From: Natronolimnohabitans innermongolicus JCM 12255
Lineage (GTDB): Archaea; Halobacteriota; Halobacteria; Halobacteriales; Natrialbaceae
Assembly: GCF_000337215.1 (NCBI RefSeq)
Contig: NZ_AOHZ01000081.1
Coordinates: forward strand, 85,290-149,289
Length of the DNA stretch: 64,000 bases
Direction: 5' to 3'
The translations under genes were made by a program, and so were the position numbers. The notes below the pieces were generated by a model that was not told the origin of the DNA, did not search any database, and was given only the letters and a program-made list of their open reading frames with translations. Below are positions 34,861 to 42,789 of the stretch, piece by piece. Numbering within the stretch: position 1 is the stretch's first letter; the number at the start of each line of letters is the position of its first letter.

Positions 34861-35600
34861 CTGCTTTTCGCGCGGCGAGGTGCAGCGGCGACACCGCCAG
34901 AAGCGTCGACTGGCCGCTGACACCGCTGTCTCGGGCACCGATCCCGAGTGCACTCGGTCGGTGAGTACGGGTCGTACACGTACGTACCACACCGGACCGA
35001 GGGACATACCACACTGGACCGAGAACCCGGCAGGCGGTGGCGCGCGCTGTCGATCGCGTCTGAACGAGAGTGAAGACCGATCGACGACACCGTGCGAGGG
35101 GTGAAGCGAACGCAGTGAGCGAATCGGCTGGGGAGGGAGAGGCAGTTCCTCGTTGCCACGGTCGTAGGACACCGCGTGGCGTTTTGATCCAGTACTCGAG
35201 AGGGATCAGTACTCGAGGGGAATCAGTCGAAACCAAGGCCCTGATTCCCTGGCTACGGGAAATCGCATCGATCTCCCCAGCCGATTCGCTCGTTCACTCC
35301 GTTCTCTCAACCGATAGAAGACGCGAGACGTCCCCCGCGCCTTCGCTCGCGATGCTCGCGAAGACCGCGCACGGTTTCGGGACGAAGTTCGTTCGTCACT
35401 CACCGAATCCCGGCGCGCGCCACCGCAAACGGCGACTCGAGCGCGACACGAAACCGGAACCGAATCCTCGAGACGGCGGCTCGACCGGTGGGCGCGGTCG
35501 GTCCCTCGAGCACGAGTACGGCGGTCTCGAGCGCGCGCCGTCTGGAGCGTCTCGCAGGCGAGACGGTGCGTTTACACCGGGGCCCACCCAAACCCGGGCA
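34861..35600. other. Gene-free spacer with inverted repeats
   Basis: About 740 bases between the DUF655 gene and rsmA. The rsmA frame stays open through part of it (from 35070), but its translation is Arg/Ser-rich and basic, unlike haloarchaeal proteins. The spacer contains a direct repeat TACCACACCGGACCGAG (twice, near 34985-35020), a direct repeat of CAGTACTCGAG (twice, near 35190-35215) and the large inverted repeat 35115-35297. Confidence 0.6.
35115..35297. repeat. Large inverted repeat of about 180 bp, copy 2
   Basis: Arms at 35115-35160 (GTGAGCGAATCGGCTGGGG, then CCTCGTTGCCA) and 35249-35297 (CTGGCTACGGG, then CTCCCCAGCCGATTCGC) are inverted copies about 88 bases apart. They match the arms at 1876-2054. 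Confidence 0.6.
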
Positions 35601-36443
35601 ATGAGAGACCCAGACGGACTGATCGCGCGGGCGGGCGTCCGCGGCGATCCGGACCGCGACCAGCACTTCCTGGTCGACGACCGCGTTCTCGATCGGCTGC
35701 CGACCTATCTCACCGAAATCGACGCCGACACCTCCCACCTGCTCGAGATCGGCGGCGGGACGGGCGCACTGACGGACCGACTGCTGGCGATCGCAGACGA
35801 AGTGACCGTCGTCGAGCGCGACCGGAAACTCGCCGCGTTCTTAGAGGCGGAGTTCGCCGACGAGATCGACGCGGGTCGGCTGACCGTGATCGAGGGCGAC
35901 GCCCTCGAGGTCGCCCTCCCCGACTTCACGGCCTCCGTCTCGAACCTGCCCTACGGCGTCTCGAGCGAGATCACGTTCCGCTTGCTGCCGGAACAGCGCC
36001 CGCTCGTCCTGATGTTCCAACAGGAGTTCGCCGAACGGATGGTCGCCCAACCGGGGACCAGCGAGTACGGACGGCTCTCGGTGTCGACCCAGCACTACGC
36101 CGACGCCGAACTGGTCGAGTCGATCCCGAAGGAGGCGTTTTCCCCGCCGCCGGCCGTCCAGAGCGCGGTGGTACGGCTCGAGCCTCGAGCGCCCGACTAC
36201 GAGGTCGACGACGAGGCGTTCTTCCTGCGGTTCGTCAAGGCGCTGTTCACCCAGCGCCGGAAGACGATTCGGAACGCGATCCGGAACACGGCCCACATCT
36301 CGGGACTCGAGGCTCCCGACGCGGTCGTCGAGGCGGCCGACGACGACGTCCTGCAAAAGCGTGCGGACGCGATGTCGCCCGCGGCGTTCGCCGCGCTCGC
36401 GCAGTTGGCTCTCGACGTCGGCGAACCCGGCGAGGGGCAGTGA
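35601..36443 (+). CDS. rsmA: 16S rRNA dimethyladenosine transferase RsmA/KsgA
   Basis: SAM-dependent N6,N6-dimethylation of two adjacent adenosines near the 3' end of 16S rRNA. RDQHFLVDD (residues about 20-28), SAM loop LEIGGGTGALT, acidic TVVERD, catalytic NLPYGVSS and the C-terminal LFTQRRKTIRNAIR are all present. 280 aa is normal. The ATG at 35601 begins the conserved region. Its TGA stop overlaps the left end of a 109-bp palindromic element. Confidence 0.93.
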   Translation: MRDPDGLIARAGVRGDPDRDQHFLVDDRVLDRLPTYLTEIDADTSHLLEIGGGTGALTDRLLAIADEVTVVERDRKLAAFLEAEFADEIDAGRLTVIEGDALEVALPDFTASVSNLPYGVSSEITFRLLPEQRPLVLMFQQEFAERMVAQPGTSEYGRLSVSTQHYADAELVESIPKEAFSPPPAVQSAVVRLEPRAPDYEVDDEAFFLRFVKALFTQRRKTIRNAIRNTAHISGLEAPDAVVEAADDDVLQKRADAMSPAAFAALAQLALDVGEPGEGQ

Positions 36444-36551
36444 TACTGTTGGACAGCAGTCAGTGCGACGTCGGTCGCGAATTCGCGGCCGGCTCCGACG
36501 GCGACGACCGCAGAGCGCGACCGATCGGCAACTCGTGCTGTCCGGCAGTTT
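36443..36551 (+). repeat. 110-bp palindromic element, copy 3 (109 bp)
   Basis: Left end ATACTGTTGGACAG and right end CTGTCCGGCAGTTT, with the same subterminal CAGTCAGTGC and internal CGTCGGTCGCGA as the other copies. Its first base is the A of the rsmA TGA stop. Confidence 0.75.
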
Positions 36552-36690
36552 GAGACGACGGACCGTCCGCCCGGAGCCGGTCCCGATTCTGATCCCGACC
36601 ACCGTTCGAGACGCGCTCGCAGGGTCGGCGTCGACCGACGAATACTCATAGCTGCGCAGATCATTCGCTCGAGAGACGAGGATCGATTTC

Positions 36691-37914
36691 ATGGAAACAC
36701 GACAGGCGGCGCTCGGCGGGCTGTTCGACGCGTTCGGGCTGGACGTCCGGATCGCGATCACGGTCGCAGCGATCGGCTTCCTGCTGGTCGTGTTGCTGAC
36801 CTACCGGCGGCTACAGCGGTGGCTCAACGATCGAACGAAGCCGCTGTACAGCGATATTCTGTCGACGACGATCCTCATCGGCTCCTGTCTACTGTCGCTT
36901 TCCGTCGTTCTGGGTACGTGGGGGCTGACCGACGACGTACGGGACGTTTACTCGGAGTACTTCGGCCAGGGCGTTCTCGTCCAGGCGGCCGTCACGTTCA
37001 TCCTCGTCGTCGGGACGGTCATCGTCACGCGCTTCGTCAAGCGGGTCCTCGAAGAGCTCCTCGGGTCGGCGTCCGCCATCACCGACCACCAGCGCGAGAT
37101 TACACACCGGGTCACGCAGGTGATCATCTGGTCGGTGTCGCTGGTCGTCATCCTGGGCGTCTGGGTCGACGACCTCGGCGGGCTGCTCGTCGGTGCCGGG
37201 TTCGCCGGGATCGTCATCGGTATCGCCGCCCAGCAGACGCTCGGAACCGTTCTCTCGGGGTTCGTCCTGATGTTCGACCGCCCCTTCGAGATCGGTGACT
37301 GGATCGAGGTCGACGACGAGGAAGGGATCGTCACCGACATCTCGATCGTCAACACTCGGCTCCAGTCGTTCGACGGGGAGTATATCATGATCCCCAACGA
37401 CGTCATCTCCTCGAGTATGGTGACGAACCGCTCGCGGCGCGGCCGACTGCGAATCGAGGTCGACGTCGGCGTGGACTACGAGAGCGATCCCGAGCGGGCG
37501 GCGGAAATCGCCAGATCGCGGGTCGAGGAGCTGGACGCCTCGTTGACGGCGCCGTCGCCGCAAGTCATCACGAAGGAGTTCGGCGACTCGGCGGTCGTCC
37601 TCGGCGTTCGGTTCTGGATCGATAACCCGAACGCCAGGCGGTACAATCGCGCTCGGACGACGGCGATCAACGAGATCAAAGCGGCGTTCGAAGAAGCAGG
37701 AATCAAGATCCCCTACCCGCAGCGCGAACTCTCCGGTCGAGCCGAAACCGGCGGCTTCCGGATCGCCGACGACGGTCGGCCGAACGCGCCGTCTGCAGGG
37801 AACTCGAGGTCGCGCGGGGAGCGGTCGGATGCGGACTCGGACGACGGCGAGTCGGACTCGGGATCCGAATCCGAATCGGAACCCACACCAGGCCTGCCCT
37901 CGGAGGACGATTAG
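36691..37914 (+). CDS. Small-conductance mechanosensitive channel (MscS family)
   Basis: A 407-aa channel with four N-terminal hydrophobic segments and the pore-lining TM3-like helix (GLLVGAGFAGIVIGIAAQQ, residues about 165-185). The cytoplasmic MscS beta domain follows (FDRPFEIGDWIEV, VNTRLQSFDGEYIMIPN). The last 60 residues are a Ser/Asp/Glu-rich tail. It releases osmolytes upon hypo-osmotic shock by family function. The stop is immediately followed by the ATG of the methyltransferase gene, so they are an operon. Confidence 0.9.
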   Translation: METRQAALGGLFDAFGLDVRIAITVAAIGFLLVVLLTYRRLQRWLNDRTKPLYSDILSTTILIGSCLLSLSVVLGTWGLTDDVRDVYSEYFGQGVLVQAAVTFILVVGTVIVTRFVKRVLEELLGSASAITDHQREITHRVTQVIIWSVSLVVILGVWVDDLGGLLVGAGFAGIVIGIAAQQTLGTVLSGFVLMFDRPFEIGDWIEVDDEEGIVTDISIVNTRLQSFDGEYIMIPNDVISSSMVTNRSRRGRLRIEVDVGVDYESDPERAAEIARSRVEELDASLTAPSPQVITKEFGDSAVVLGVRFWIDNPNARRYNRARTTAINEIKAAFEEAGIKIPYPQRELSGRAETGGFRIADDGRPNAPSAGNSRSRGERSDADSDDGESDSGSESESEPTPGLPSEDD

Positions 37915-38520
37915 ATGGGACTCGAGGACCGCCGCGGGGCGACCGACGACGTCTACCAGCCCGCCGAAGACTCGTATCTCTTGGCCGACGCCGCCGTCGA
38001 ACGGCTCTCGGAGACGGCGACCGACGCCGACGCGAAGCCGCTCGTTCTCGAGGTCGGCACGGGCTCCGGCTACGTCGCGAACCGAATCGACGAGGAGACG
38101 GACGCGAACGTGGTCGCCGCGGACCTGAACCCCCACGCGGTGAGACAGGCTCGCGACGAAGGGCTGGAGGCCGTGAGAGCCGACCTCGTCGCTCCCTTCG
38201 CCGACGACGCCCTCGACGCGGTCGTCTTCAACCCGCCGTATCTCCCGACGGATCCGGACAACGAGTGGGACGACTGGATGGAGCGTGCGCTGTCGGGCGG
38301 CGAGGACGGTCGGGCCGTCATCGACCCCTTCCTCGCGGACGTCGGGCGCGTGTTGGCTCCCGACGGCGTCGTCTACCTGCTCGTCAGTAGCCTCACCGGC
38401 GTCGACGCGGTCGTCGAGGAAGCCGGCGAGTACGGCTTCAGCGCCGTCGCGCTCGCCGACGAGTCGTTCCCCTTCGAGACGCTGACAGTGCTGGCGCTGT
38501 ACCCCGCTCGCATCCCCTGA
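37915..38520 (+). CDS. HemK2/Mtq2-like protein methyltransferase
   Basis: A 201-aa class I SAM methyltransferase. DVYQPAEDSYLL at the N-terminus, SAM loop LEVGTGSGYVA, ADLNPHAV and the catalytic NPPYLPT are those of the N6AMT1/HemK2 group. Archaeal members probably methylate the Gln of the release factor aRF1 GGQ motif. The start codon directly abuts the mscS stop. Its TGA stop overlaps the left end of a palindromic repeat. Confidence 0.87.
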   Translation: MGLEDRRGATDDVYQPAEDSYLLADAAVERLSETATDADAKPLVLEVGTGSGYVANRIDEETDANVVAADLNPHAVRQARDEGLEAVRADLVAPFADDALDAVVFNPPYLPTDPDNEWDDWMERALSGGEDGRAVIDPFLADVGRVLAPDGVVYLLVSSLTGVDAVVEEAGEYGFSAVALADESFPFETLTVLALYPARIP

Positions 38521-38594
38521 TACGGATTGCTGTCCCGATGTCCCGGGCAACCGCGACCCGGGCGGCGATTGCGCCGGCTTACAGCAAACCGTAT
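38520..38594 (+). repeat. Stop-codon-linked palindromic repeat, copy A (75 bp)
   Basis: Ends ATACGGATTGCTGT and ACAGCAAACCGTAT are inverted repeats. The centre (CCGGGCAACCGCGACCCGGG) is itself palindromic. The element begins at the A of the TGA of the HemK2-like gene. A second copy at 41520-41601 also begins at a TGA. Confidence 0.75.
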
Positions 38595-38635
38595 GAGTGG
38601 GAAGAAACATAACTGTTCGAGAGAAACTCGCGGCC

Positions 38636-39247
38636 GTGTCGCCGAAGACGCCGCTCTTGGGGCCCGCGGAGTACTTCGCCAGCGCCGATGATCCGCTTCC
38701 CGTCGGGATGGCCGTATTCGCCCTCTACGTGCTGGCAACGGTCGGACTGGGTGTCGTCAGTGTCGCGTTGCTCGCGACGCAGCCCGCCGATCCGCCGGCC
38801 ACCGTCGAACTGCTCGAGACCGTGGGCCACGTCGTTTTTATCACCGGTATCGATCTCGGGATCGCGATCGCCGCGGTCACGATCGTCGTCCACCGCTTTA
38901 GCGGCGGTTCGTTCGACGGAACGATCGGCTGGACGCTCGCAGTCGTCGGCTGGTCGTACGCGCCGAACCTGCTCGCCGTTCCGATCGAACTCGCGTTCAC
39001 GATCGCCGGAAACCTCGGCGAATCCGACGCCAGCGCCATCGCCGTACTCGACCTCGGCGACGGGCACGTGGCGTTCTCCTCGACCGGCGTCGCTCCGATC
39101 GGACTGATTCCGTTGCTCGCCGTCACGATCTGGAGCGTCTACATTATCGGATACGGCGTCGCGGCGGCCAACGACGTGCCCGTGCGCTCCGCGATGGGGG
39201 TCGCGATCCTCGTCGGGATCGGGTCGCTGTTGACCTCGCTTCTGTGA
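38636..39247 (+). CDS. Yip1-like membrane protein
   Basis: A 203-aa protein with five hydrophobic segments typical of the Yip1 domain: about residues 23-50, 65-88, 98-120, 145-165 and 185-203. The conserved GWTLAVVGWSYAPNLL core is present. Translation probably begins at the GTG at 38636, 27 bases after a TATA-like AACATAAC; an in-frame GTG at 38597 is the alternative. The gene begins directly after palindromic repeat copy A. Cytoplasmic membrane; role unknown. Confidence 0.72.
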   Translation: MSPKTPLLGPAEYFASADDPLPVGMAVFALYVLATVGLGVVSVALLATQPADPPATVELLETVGHVVFITGIDLGIAIAAVTIVVHRFSGGSFDGTIGWTLAVVGWSYAPNLLAVPIELAFTIAGNLGESDASAIAVLDLGDGHVAFSSTGVAPIGLIPLLAVTIWSVYIIGYGVAAANDVPVRSAMGVAILVGIGSLLTSLL

Positions 39248-39410
39248 AAGGGCCTGACGTGGGCCGCGGCGAGCGCTCACATCGTCTCGAGACGAGCCGA
39301 AAACGTTCTCGAGCGAAAACTCCGTGAGTACTATACACACACGCTGTCGACCCCGATCTCGTACTCCGGAGAAACCTGCAAGAATTACTGTAGTGTATTA
39401 CAGAGGATGG

Positions 39411-39418
39411 AAAATATT
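39411..39418 (+). promoter_or_regulatory. TATA-like box of the metE-like operon
   Basis: AAAATATT about 34 bases before the ATG at 39449, in an AT-rich promoter region. Confidence 0.5.
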
Positions 39419-39448
39419 AAGCGTCGGTATAGCCTAGCCGTCGGTACG

Positions 39449-40450
39449 ATGACTGAGTACGTGTCGACCACGCCGGGGCTGTTTCCGCTCCCGGATTGGG
39501 CGAAAGACGACCTCTCGGACCTCAAGGGCCATCAGAAACACGACCTCATCAGCGGCGACGAGGGTGAGGAGACCACCGCAGCCTACGAGACGGCTCGCGA
39601 GGAAGTGATCGACGTACAGGACGACGCCGGACTCGACCGGATCGTCGAGGGACAGCTGCGCTGGGACGACATGCTCGCCCACCCGCTGGCCGTCAACGAC
39701 GCCGTCGAGACCCGCGGTATCGTTCGCTACTACGACAACAACAACTTCTACCGCGAGCCCGTCGTTCAGGACGAGCTCGAGGCCTCCGGCGATGTCGCAG
39801 CGGAACTCGAGGCCACGGCGGACCTGACCGACGGCGACCTGCAGGCCGTCCTCCCCGGTCCGTACTCGCTCGCCGACCTCGCGACCGACGAACAGTACGG
39901 CGACGACGCGGAATTCCTCGCGGCGATCGGGGAGTTCCTCGCCGACGAGGTCGACGCGTTCCCGGACGTCGAGACCCTGTTCCTGCTCGAGCCGTCGCTC
40001 GTCGAGTCGGCGCCCGAAGACGGCGAGGACGAGCGCGCCAGCGAGGCGATCGATCAGGTTGCACGCGCCACGGACGCCGACGTCGTCGTCCAGCCCTACT
40101 GGGGCGCCCTCGAGGAGAAGGTCTACGCGCACCTGCTCGACGCGGATATCGACGCGGTCGGCTTCGACTTCGTCGCGAATCAGGACGACAACCTCTACAA
40201 CATCCAGGAGTACGGTGCGACCGATTCCGCCTCGCTCGGTCTCGCGGACGGGCAGAGCACACTCGTCGAGGACGCGGAAGCGATCCGTGACCGCGTCGAC
40301 TGGGTCGAAGACCAGCTACAGGTTACCGAGTTCGAGACGGTGTATCTGACTACGAACACGGAGACGTTCTACCTGCCGTACAACAAGTTCGAGGAGAAAC
40401 TCGCCGTTCTTGCCGAAGCGGCGGAGCTCGCGGAGGTGAAAGCAGCATGA
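39449..40450 (+). CDS. MetE N-terminal-like methionine synthase component
   Basis: A 333-aa protein similar to the cobalamin-independent methionine synthase fold. STTPGLFPLPDW at the start and LPGPYSLADLA in the middle are family-like. The C-terminal zinc ligands of catalytic MetE (HVC and CG) are absent, so it is probably a partner or substrate-binding subunit. It overlaps the catalytic metE gene by four bases (ATGA). The ATG at 39449 fits the promoter; a start at 39407 would include it. Methyl donor unknown. Confidence 0.78.
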   Translation: MTEYVSTTPGLFPLPDWAKDDLSDLKGHQKHDLISGDEGEETTAAYETAREEVIDVQDDAGLDRIVEGQLRWDDMLAHPLAVNDAVETRGIVRYYDNNNFYREPVVQDELEASGDVAAELEATADLTDGDLQAVLPGPYSLADLATDEQYGDDAEFLAAIGEFLADEVDAFPDVETLFLLEPSLVESAPEDGEDERASEAIDQVARATDADVVVQPYWGALEEKVYAHLLDADIDAVGFDFVANQDDNLYNIQEYGATDSASLGLADGQSTLVEDAEAIRDRVDWVEDQLQVTEFETVYLTTNTETFYLPYNKFEEKLAVLAEAAELAEVKAA

Positions 40451-41520
40451 GCAACGAGAACAAAGATCAGTTCCGACCCGAGGATCACGCGAACGACCAC
40501 TTCCTGCTGACGACCGTCGTCGGCAGCTACCCGAAGCCCAAGTGGCTCAACCGCGCGAAGGAGCTCTACGAGGACCCCGAGCACGGCTTCGACGAGGACG
40601 ACTACCAGGAAGCGAAAGACGATGCCGCGCGCCTCATCACCAACGAACACGAGCGCGCCGGTCTGGACGTCGTCGTCGACGGCGAGATGCGGCGCAACGA
40701 GATGGTCGAGTTCTTCGCCCACCGCATCGAGGGCTACGAGTTCAACGGTCCCGTCAAGGTCTGGGGGCACAACTACTTCGACAAGCCCTCCGTCGTCAGC
40801 GACGTCGAGTACACCGACTCCTGGCTCGTCGACGAGTACAAGTTTACGGCTGACGCGACCGACCGTCCCGTCAAGGTCCCCATCACGGGTCCCTACACCC
40901 TCGCGAGCTGGTCGTTCAACGAGGCCTACGAGGACGACGCGGAACTCGCCTACGCGCTCGCCGACCTCGTCAACGAGGAGATCGAGAAGCTCGTCGACGC
41001 CGGCGCTCGGTACATCCAGATCGACGAGCCCGCGCTCGCGACCACCCCCGACGACCACGCCATCGTCGGCGAAGCCTTAGAACACATCGTCGAGGACATC
41101 CCCGAGGACGTCCGCATCGGCCTGCACGTCTGTTACGGCGACTACTCCCGGATCTACCCCGAAATCCTCGAGTTCCCCGTCGACGAGTTCGACCTCGAGC
41201 TCGCCAACGGCGACTACGACCAGCTCGACGTCTTCAAGGACCCCGAGTTCACCGCCGATCTGGCGCTGGGCGTCACCGACGTCCACGTCGCCGAGGCCGA
41301 GTCCGTCGAGCAGATCGAGGAGAACATCAAGAAAGGGCTCGAGGTCGTCCCGCCGGAACAGCTCGTCCTCTCGCCGGACTGCGGCGTGAAGCTACTGCCC
41401 CGCGAGGTCGCCTACGGCAAGATGGCAAACATGGTCGAGGCCGCCCGGAACGTCGAGGCCGACCTCGACGCGGGCAACATCGATATCGAACGCGGCGCGC
41501 CGACGCCGGCCGACGACTGA
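40447..41520 (+). CDS. metE: Methionine synthase, cobalamin-independent core type
   Basis: A 357-aa zinc enzyme that transfers a methyl group to homocysteine. TTVVGSYPKPKW begins the domain. The zinc site is visible as LHVCYGDYS (His and Cys) and SPDCGVKLLPR (Cys). IDEPAL near residue 195 is the homocysteine-binding part. It corresponds to the C-terminal half of bacterial MetE, with the preceding gene replacing the N-terminal half. Archaeal short MetE proteins may use donors other than the triglutamyl folate of bacteria. The TGA stop is part of palindromic repeat copy B. Confidence 0.88.
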   Translation: MSNENKDQFRPEDHANDHFLLTTVVGSYPKPKWLNRAKELYEDPEHGFDEDDYQEAKDDAARLITNEHERAGLDVVVDGEMRRNEMVEFFAHRIEGYEFNGPVKVWGHNYFDKPSVVSDVEYTDSWLVDEYKFTADATDRPVKVPITGPYTLASWSFNEAYEDDAELAYALADLVNEEIEKLVDAGARYIQIDEPALATTPDDHAIVGEALEHIVEDIPEDVRIGLHVCYGDYSRIYPEILEFPVDEFDLELANGDYDQLDVFKDPEFTADLALGVTDVHVAEAESVEQIEENIKKGLEVVPPEQLVLSPDCGVKLLPREVAYGKMANMVEAARNVEADLDAGNIDIERGAPTPADD

Positions 41521-41601
41521 TACGGGTTACTGTCCGTCAGGTCCGGCGCACCCGCGACCCGGGCGGCGGTTGCACCGGGACATCGGGATAGCAATCCGTA
41601 T
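41520..41601 (+). repeat. Stop-codon-linked palindromic repeat, copy B (82 bp)
   Basis: Starts at the A of the metE TGA with ATACGGGTTACTGTCC and ends CGGGATAGCAATCCGTAT, with CGCGACCCGGGCGGCG in the centre as in copy A. The right arm of copy B complements the left arm of copy A almost perfectly over 29 bases. Confidence 0.75.
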
Positions 41602-41850
41602 GACGCCGGACTCGCCCGCTCGCCGATCTCACTCTCTGGTTCTCGGTTTTCGGTTCGTCTCGCGGTCGCGCGTTCCGTCGATTAGTGCCGCGGACTCGAG
41701 GCTGACTTCCCACTAGAATGCATCACAGACCAATATTCTGATATCATTATACGGGTTGTGGAATGGCCACACGAAGCGATGACACGACGGTTACCTGGTG
41801 ACCCGAATGTCTAAAAAACTATACGTTGTACGGGGGCGAACGCTCGAGTG
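41602..41850. other. Spacer before the nitroreductase gene
   Basis: The metE-nitroreductase gap totals 330 bases. After repeat copy B it holds a GC-rich part, then an AT-rich stretch (AATATTCTGATATCATTATA near 41733) and the promoter. No gene seen. Confidence 0.6.
41813..41824 (+). promoter_or_regulatory. TATA-like box of the nitroreductase gene
   Basis: AAAAAACTATAC about 32 bases before the ATG at 41851. Confidence 0.5.
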
Positions 41851-42468
41851 ATGAAACAGTATCTCTCCGACCGAGCCGACCTGCAAGAAGACGCCGTCGA
41901 ACACCGAGAGACCGACCACGACGTCGATCCGCTGTTCGTCACCCGCTGGTCGCCGTACGCGATGACCGGGGAACCGCTCGAGGAGGAAGAGTTCCTGCCG
42001 CTGTTCGAGGCCGCCCGCTGGGCGCCGTCGGCGTTTAACAACCAGCACTGGCGGTTCGTCTACGCGACGCGAGAGGACGAGGAGTGGGACACGTTCGTCG
42101 ACCTGCTCACCGAAGGCAATCAGGTCTGGGCGACCGACGCCGCGGTGCTCGGCGTGATCGTCTCGAAGACGACGTTCGACCACAACGGCGAACCCGCCGG
42201 CACCCACTCGTTCGACACCGGCGCCGCCTGGCAGAACCTCGCGCTCGAGGGCGCGCGCCGCGACCTTGCCGTCCACGGGATGGCCGGCTTCGACTACGAG
42301 CGGGCGGCCGACGAACTCGACGTTCCCGAGGAGTTCGCCGTCGAGGCCATGTTCGCCGTCGGCGAGCGCGCGCCGGCCGAGACGCTCCCCGAAGACCTCC
42401 GTGAGCGCGAGCAGCCGAGCGGACGTAAGTCCATCGACGAGATTACGCATCGAGGCCGTTTCGAGTAG
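41851..42468 (+). CDS. Nitroreductase-family flavoprotein
   Basis: A 205-aa FMN-dependent NAD(P)H oxidoreductase-like protein. RWSPYAMTGEP and FEAARWAPSAFNNQHWRFVY near residues 30-70 are the FMN-binding signature; FDTGAAWQNLALEG is the second conserved stretch. Family substrates are nitro compounds, quinones or flavins. The ATG at 41851 directly follows an in-frame GTG. A tiny membrane-protein gene follows 34 bases after the stop. Confidence 0.87.
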   Translation: MKQYLSDRADLQEDAVEHRETDHDVDPLFVTRWSPYAMTGEPLEEEEFLPLFEAARWAPSAFNNQHWRFVYATREDEEWDTFVDLLTEGNQVWATDAAVLGVIVSKTTFDHNGEPAGTHSFDTGAAWQNLALEGARRDLAVHGMAGFDYERAADELDVPEEFAVEAMFAVGERAPAETLPEDLREREQPSGRKSIDEITHRGRFE

Positions 42469-42502
42469 CGACCGCGATTGCTTCGGACCGGAGAACGGGC
42501 TG

Positions 42503-42661
42503 ATGGCGCGGCTCGCCGTTCTCTCGAACCTCTGGCTGGCGTTTCTCTTCGCGAGCATCCTCTCGGTTCGCGGCTTCGACTGGCGGGAGTTCGCGACGTA
42601 CGCGGCCGTCGTCACCGCCTACGTGACGGTCGTCGTGGTGGGGCTGTTGCTCGTCTTCTGA
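42503..42661 (+). CDS. Small two-span membrane protein, 52 aa
   Basis: Two hydrophobic segments (about residues 5-21 and 30-51) joined by a short loop with RGFDWREF, ending in VVVVGLLLVF. Codon use matches coding sequence and the ATG at 42503 lies 34 bases after the nitroreductase stop, so it may be the last gene of that operon. It is below the usual length cut-off and easily missed. Function unknown. Confidence 0.55.
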   Translation: MARLAVLSNLWLAFLFASILSVRGFDWREFATYAAVVTAYVTVVVVGLLLVF

Positions 42662-42789
42662 CCTCGCTGCCGTCCGGAGTCGCCGAGACCGCGACTCCGG
42701 CCGCGGTCACGGTTGCGATCGCGGTCGCGAGAGCTGTCGTGGCGCTCGCCGCGGCAAGGACTAACTGTCGCGTGGCCGAACCTCGAGTC

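Noticed and set aside
35070..35600. N-terminal extension of RsmA
   Set aside because: The frame is open but the translation is basic and Arg/Ser-rich with repeats, and the conserved RsmA region starts after the ATG at 35601.
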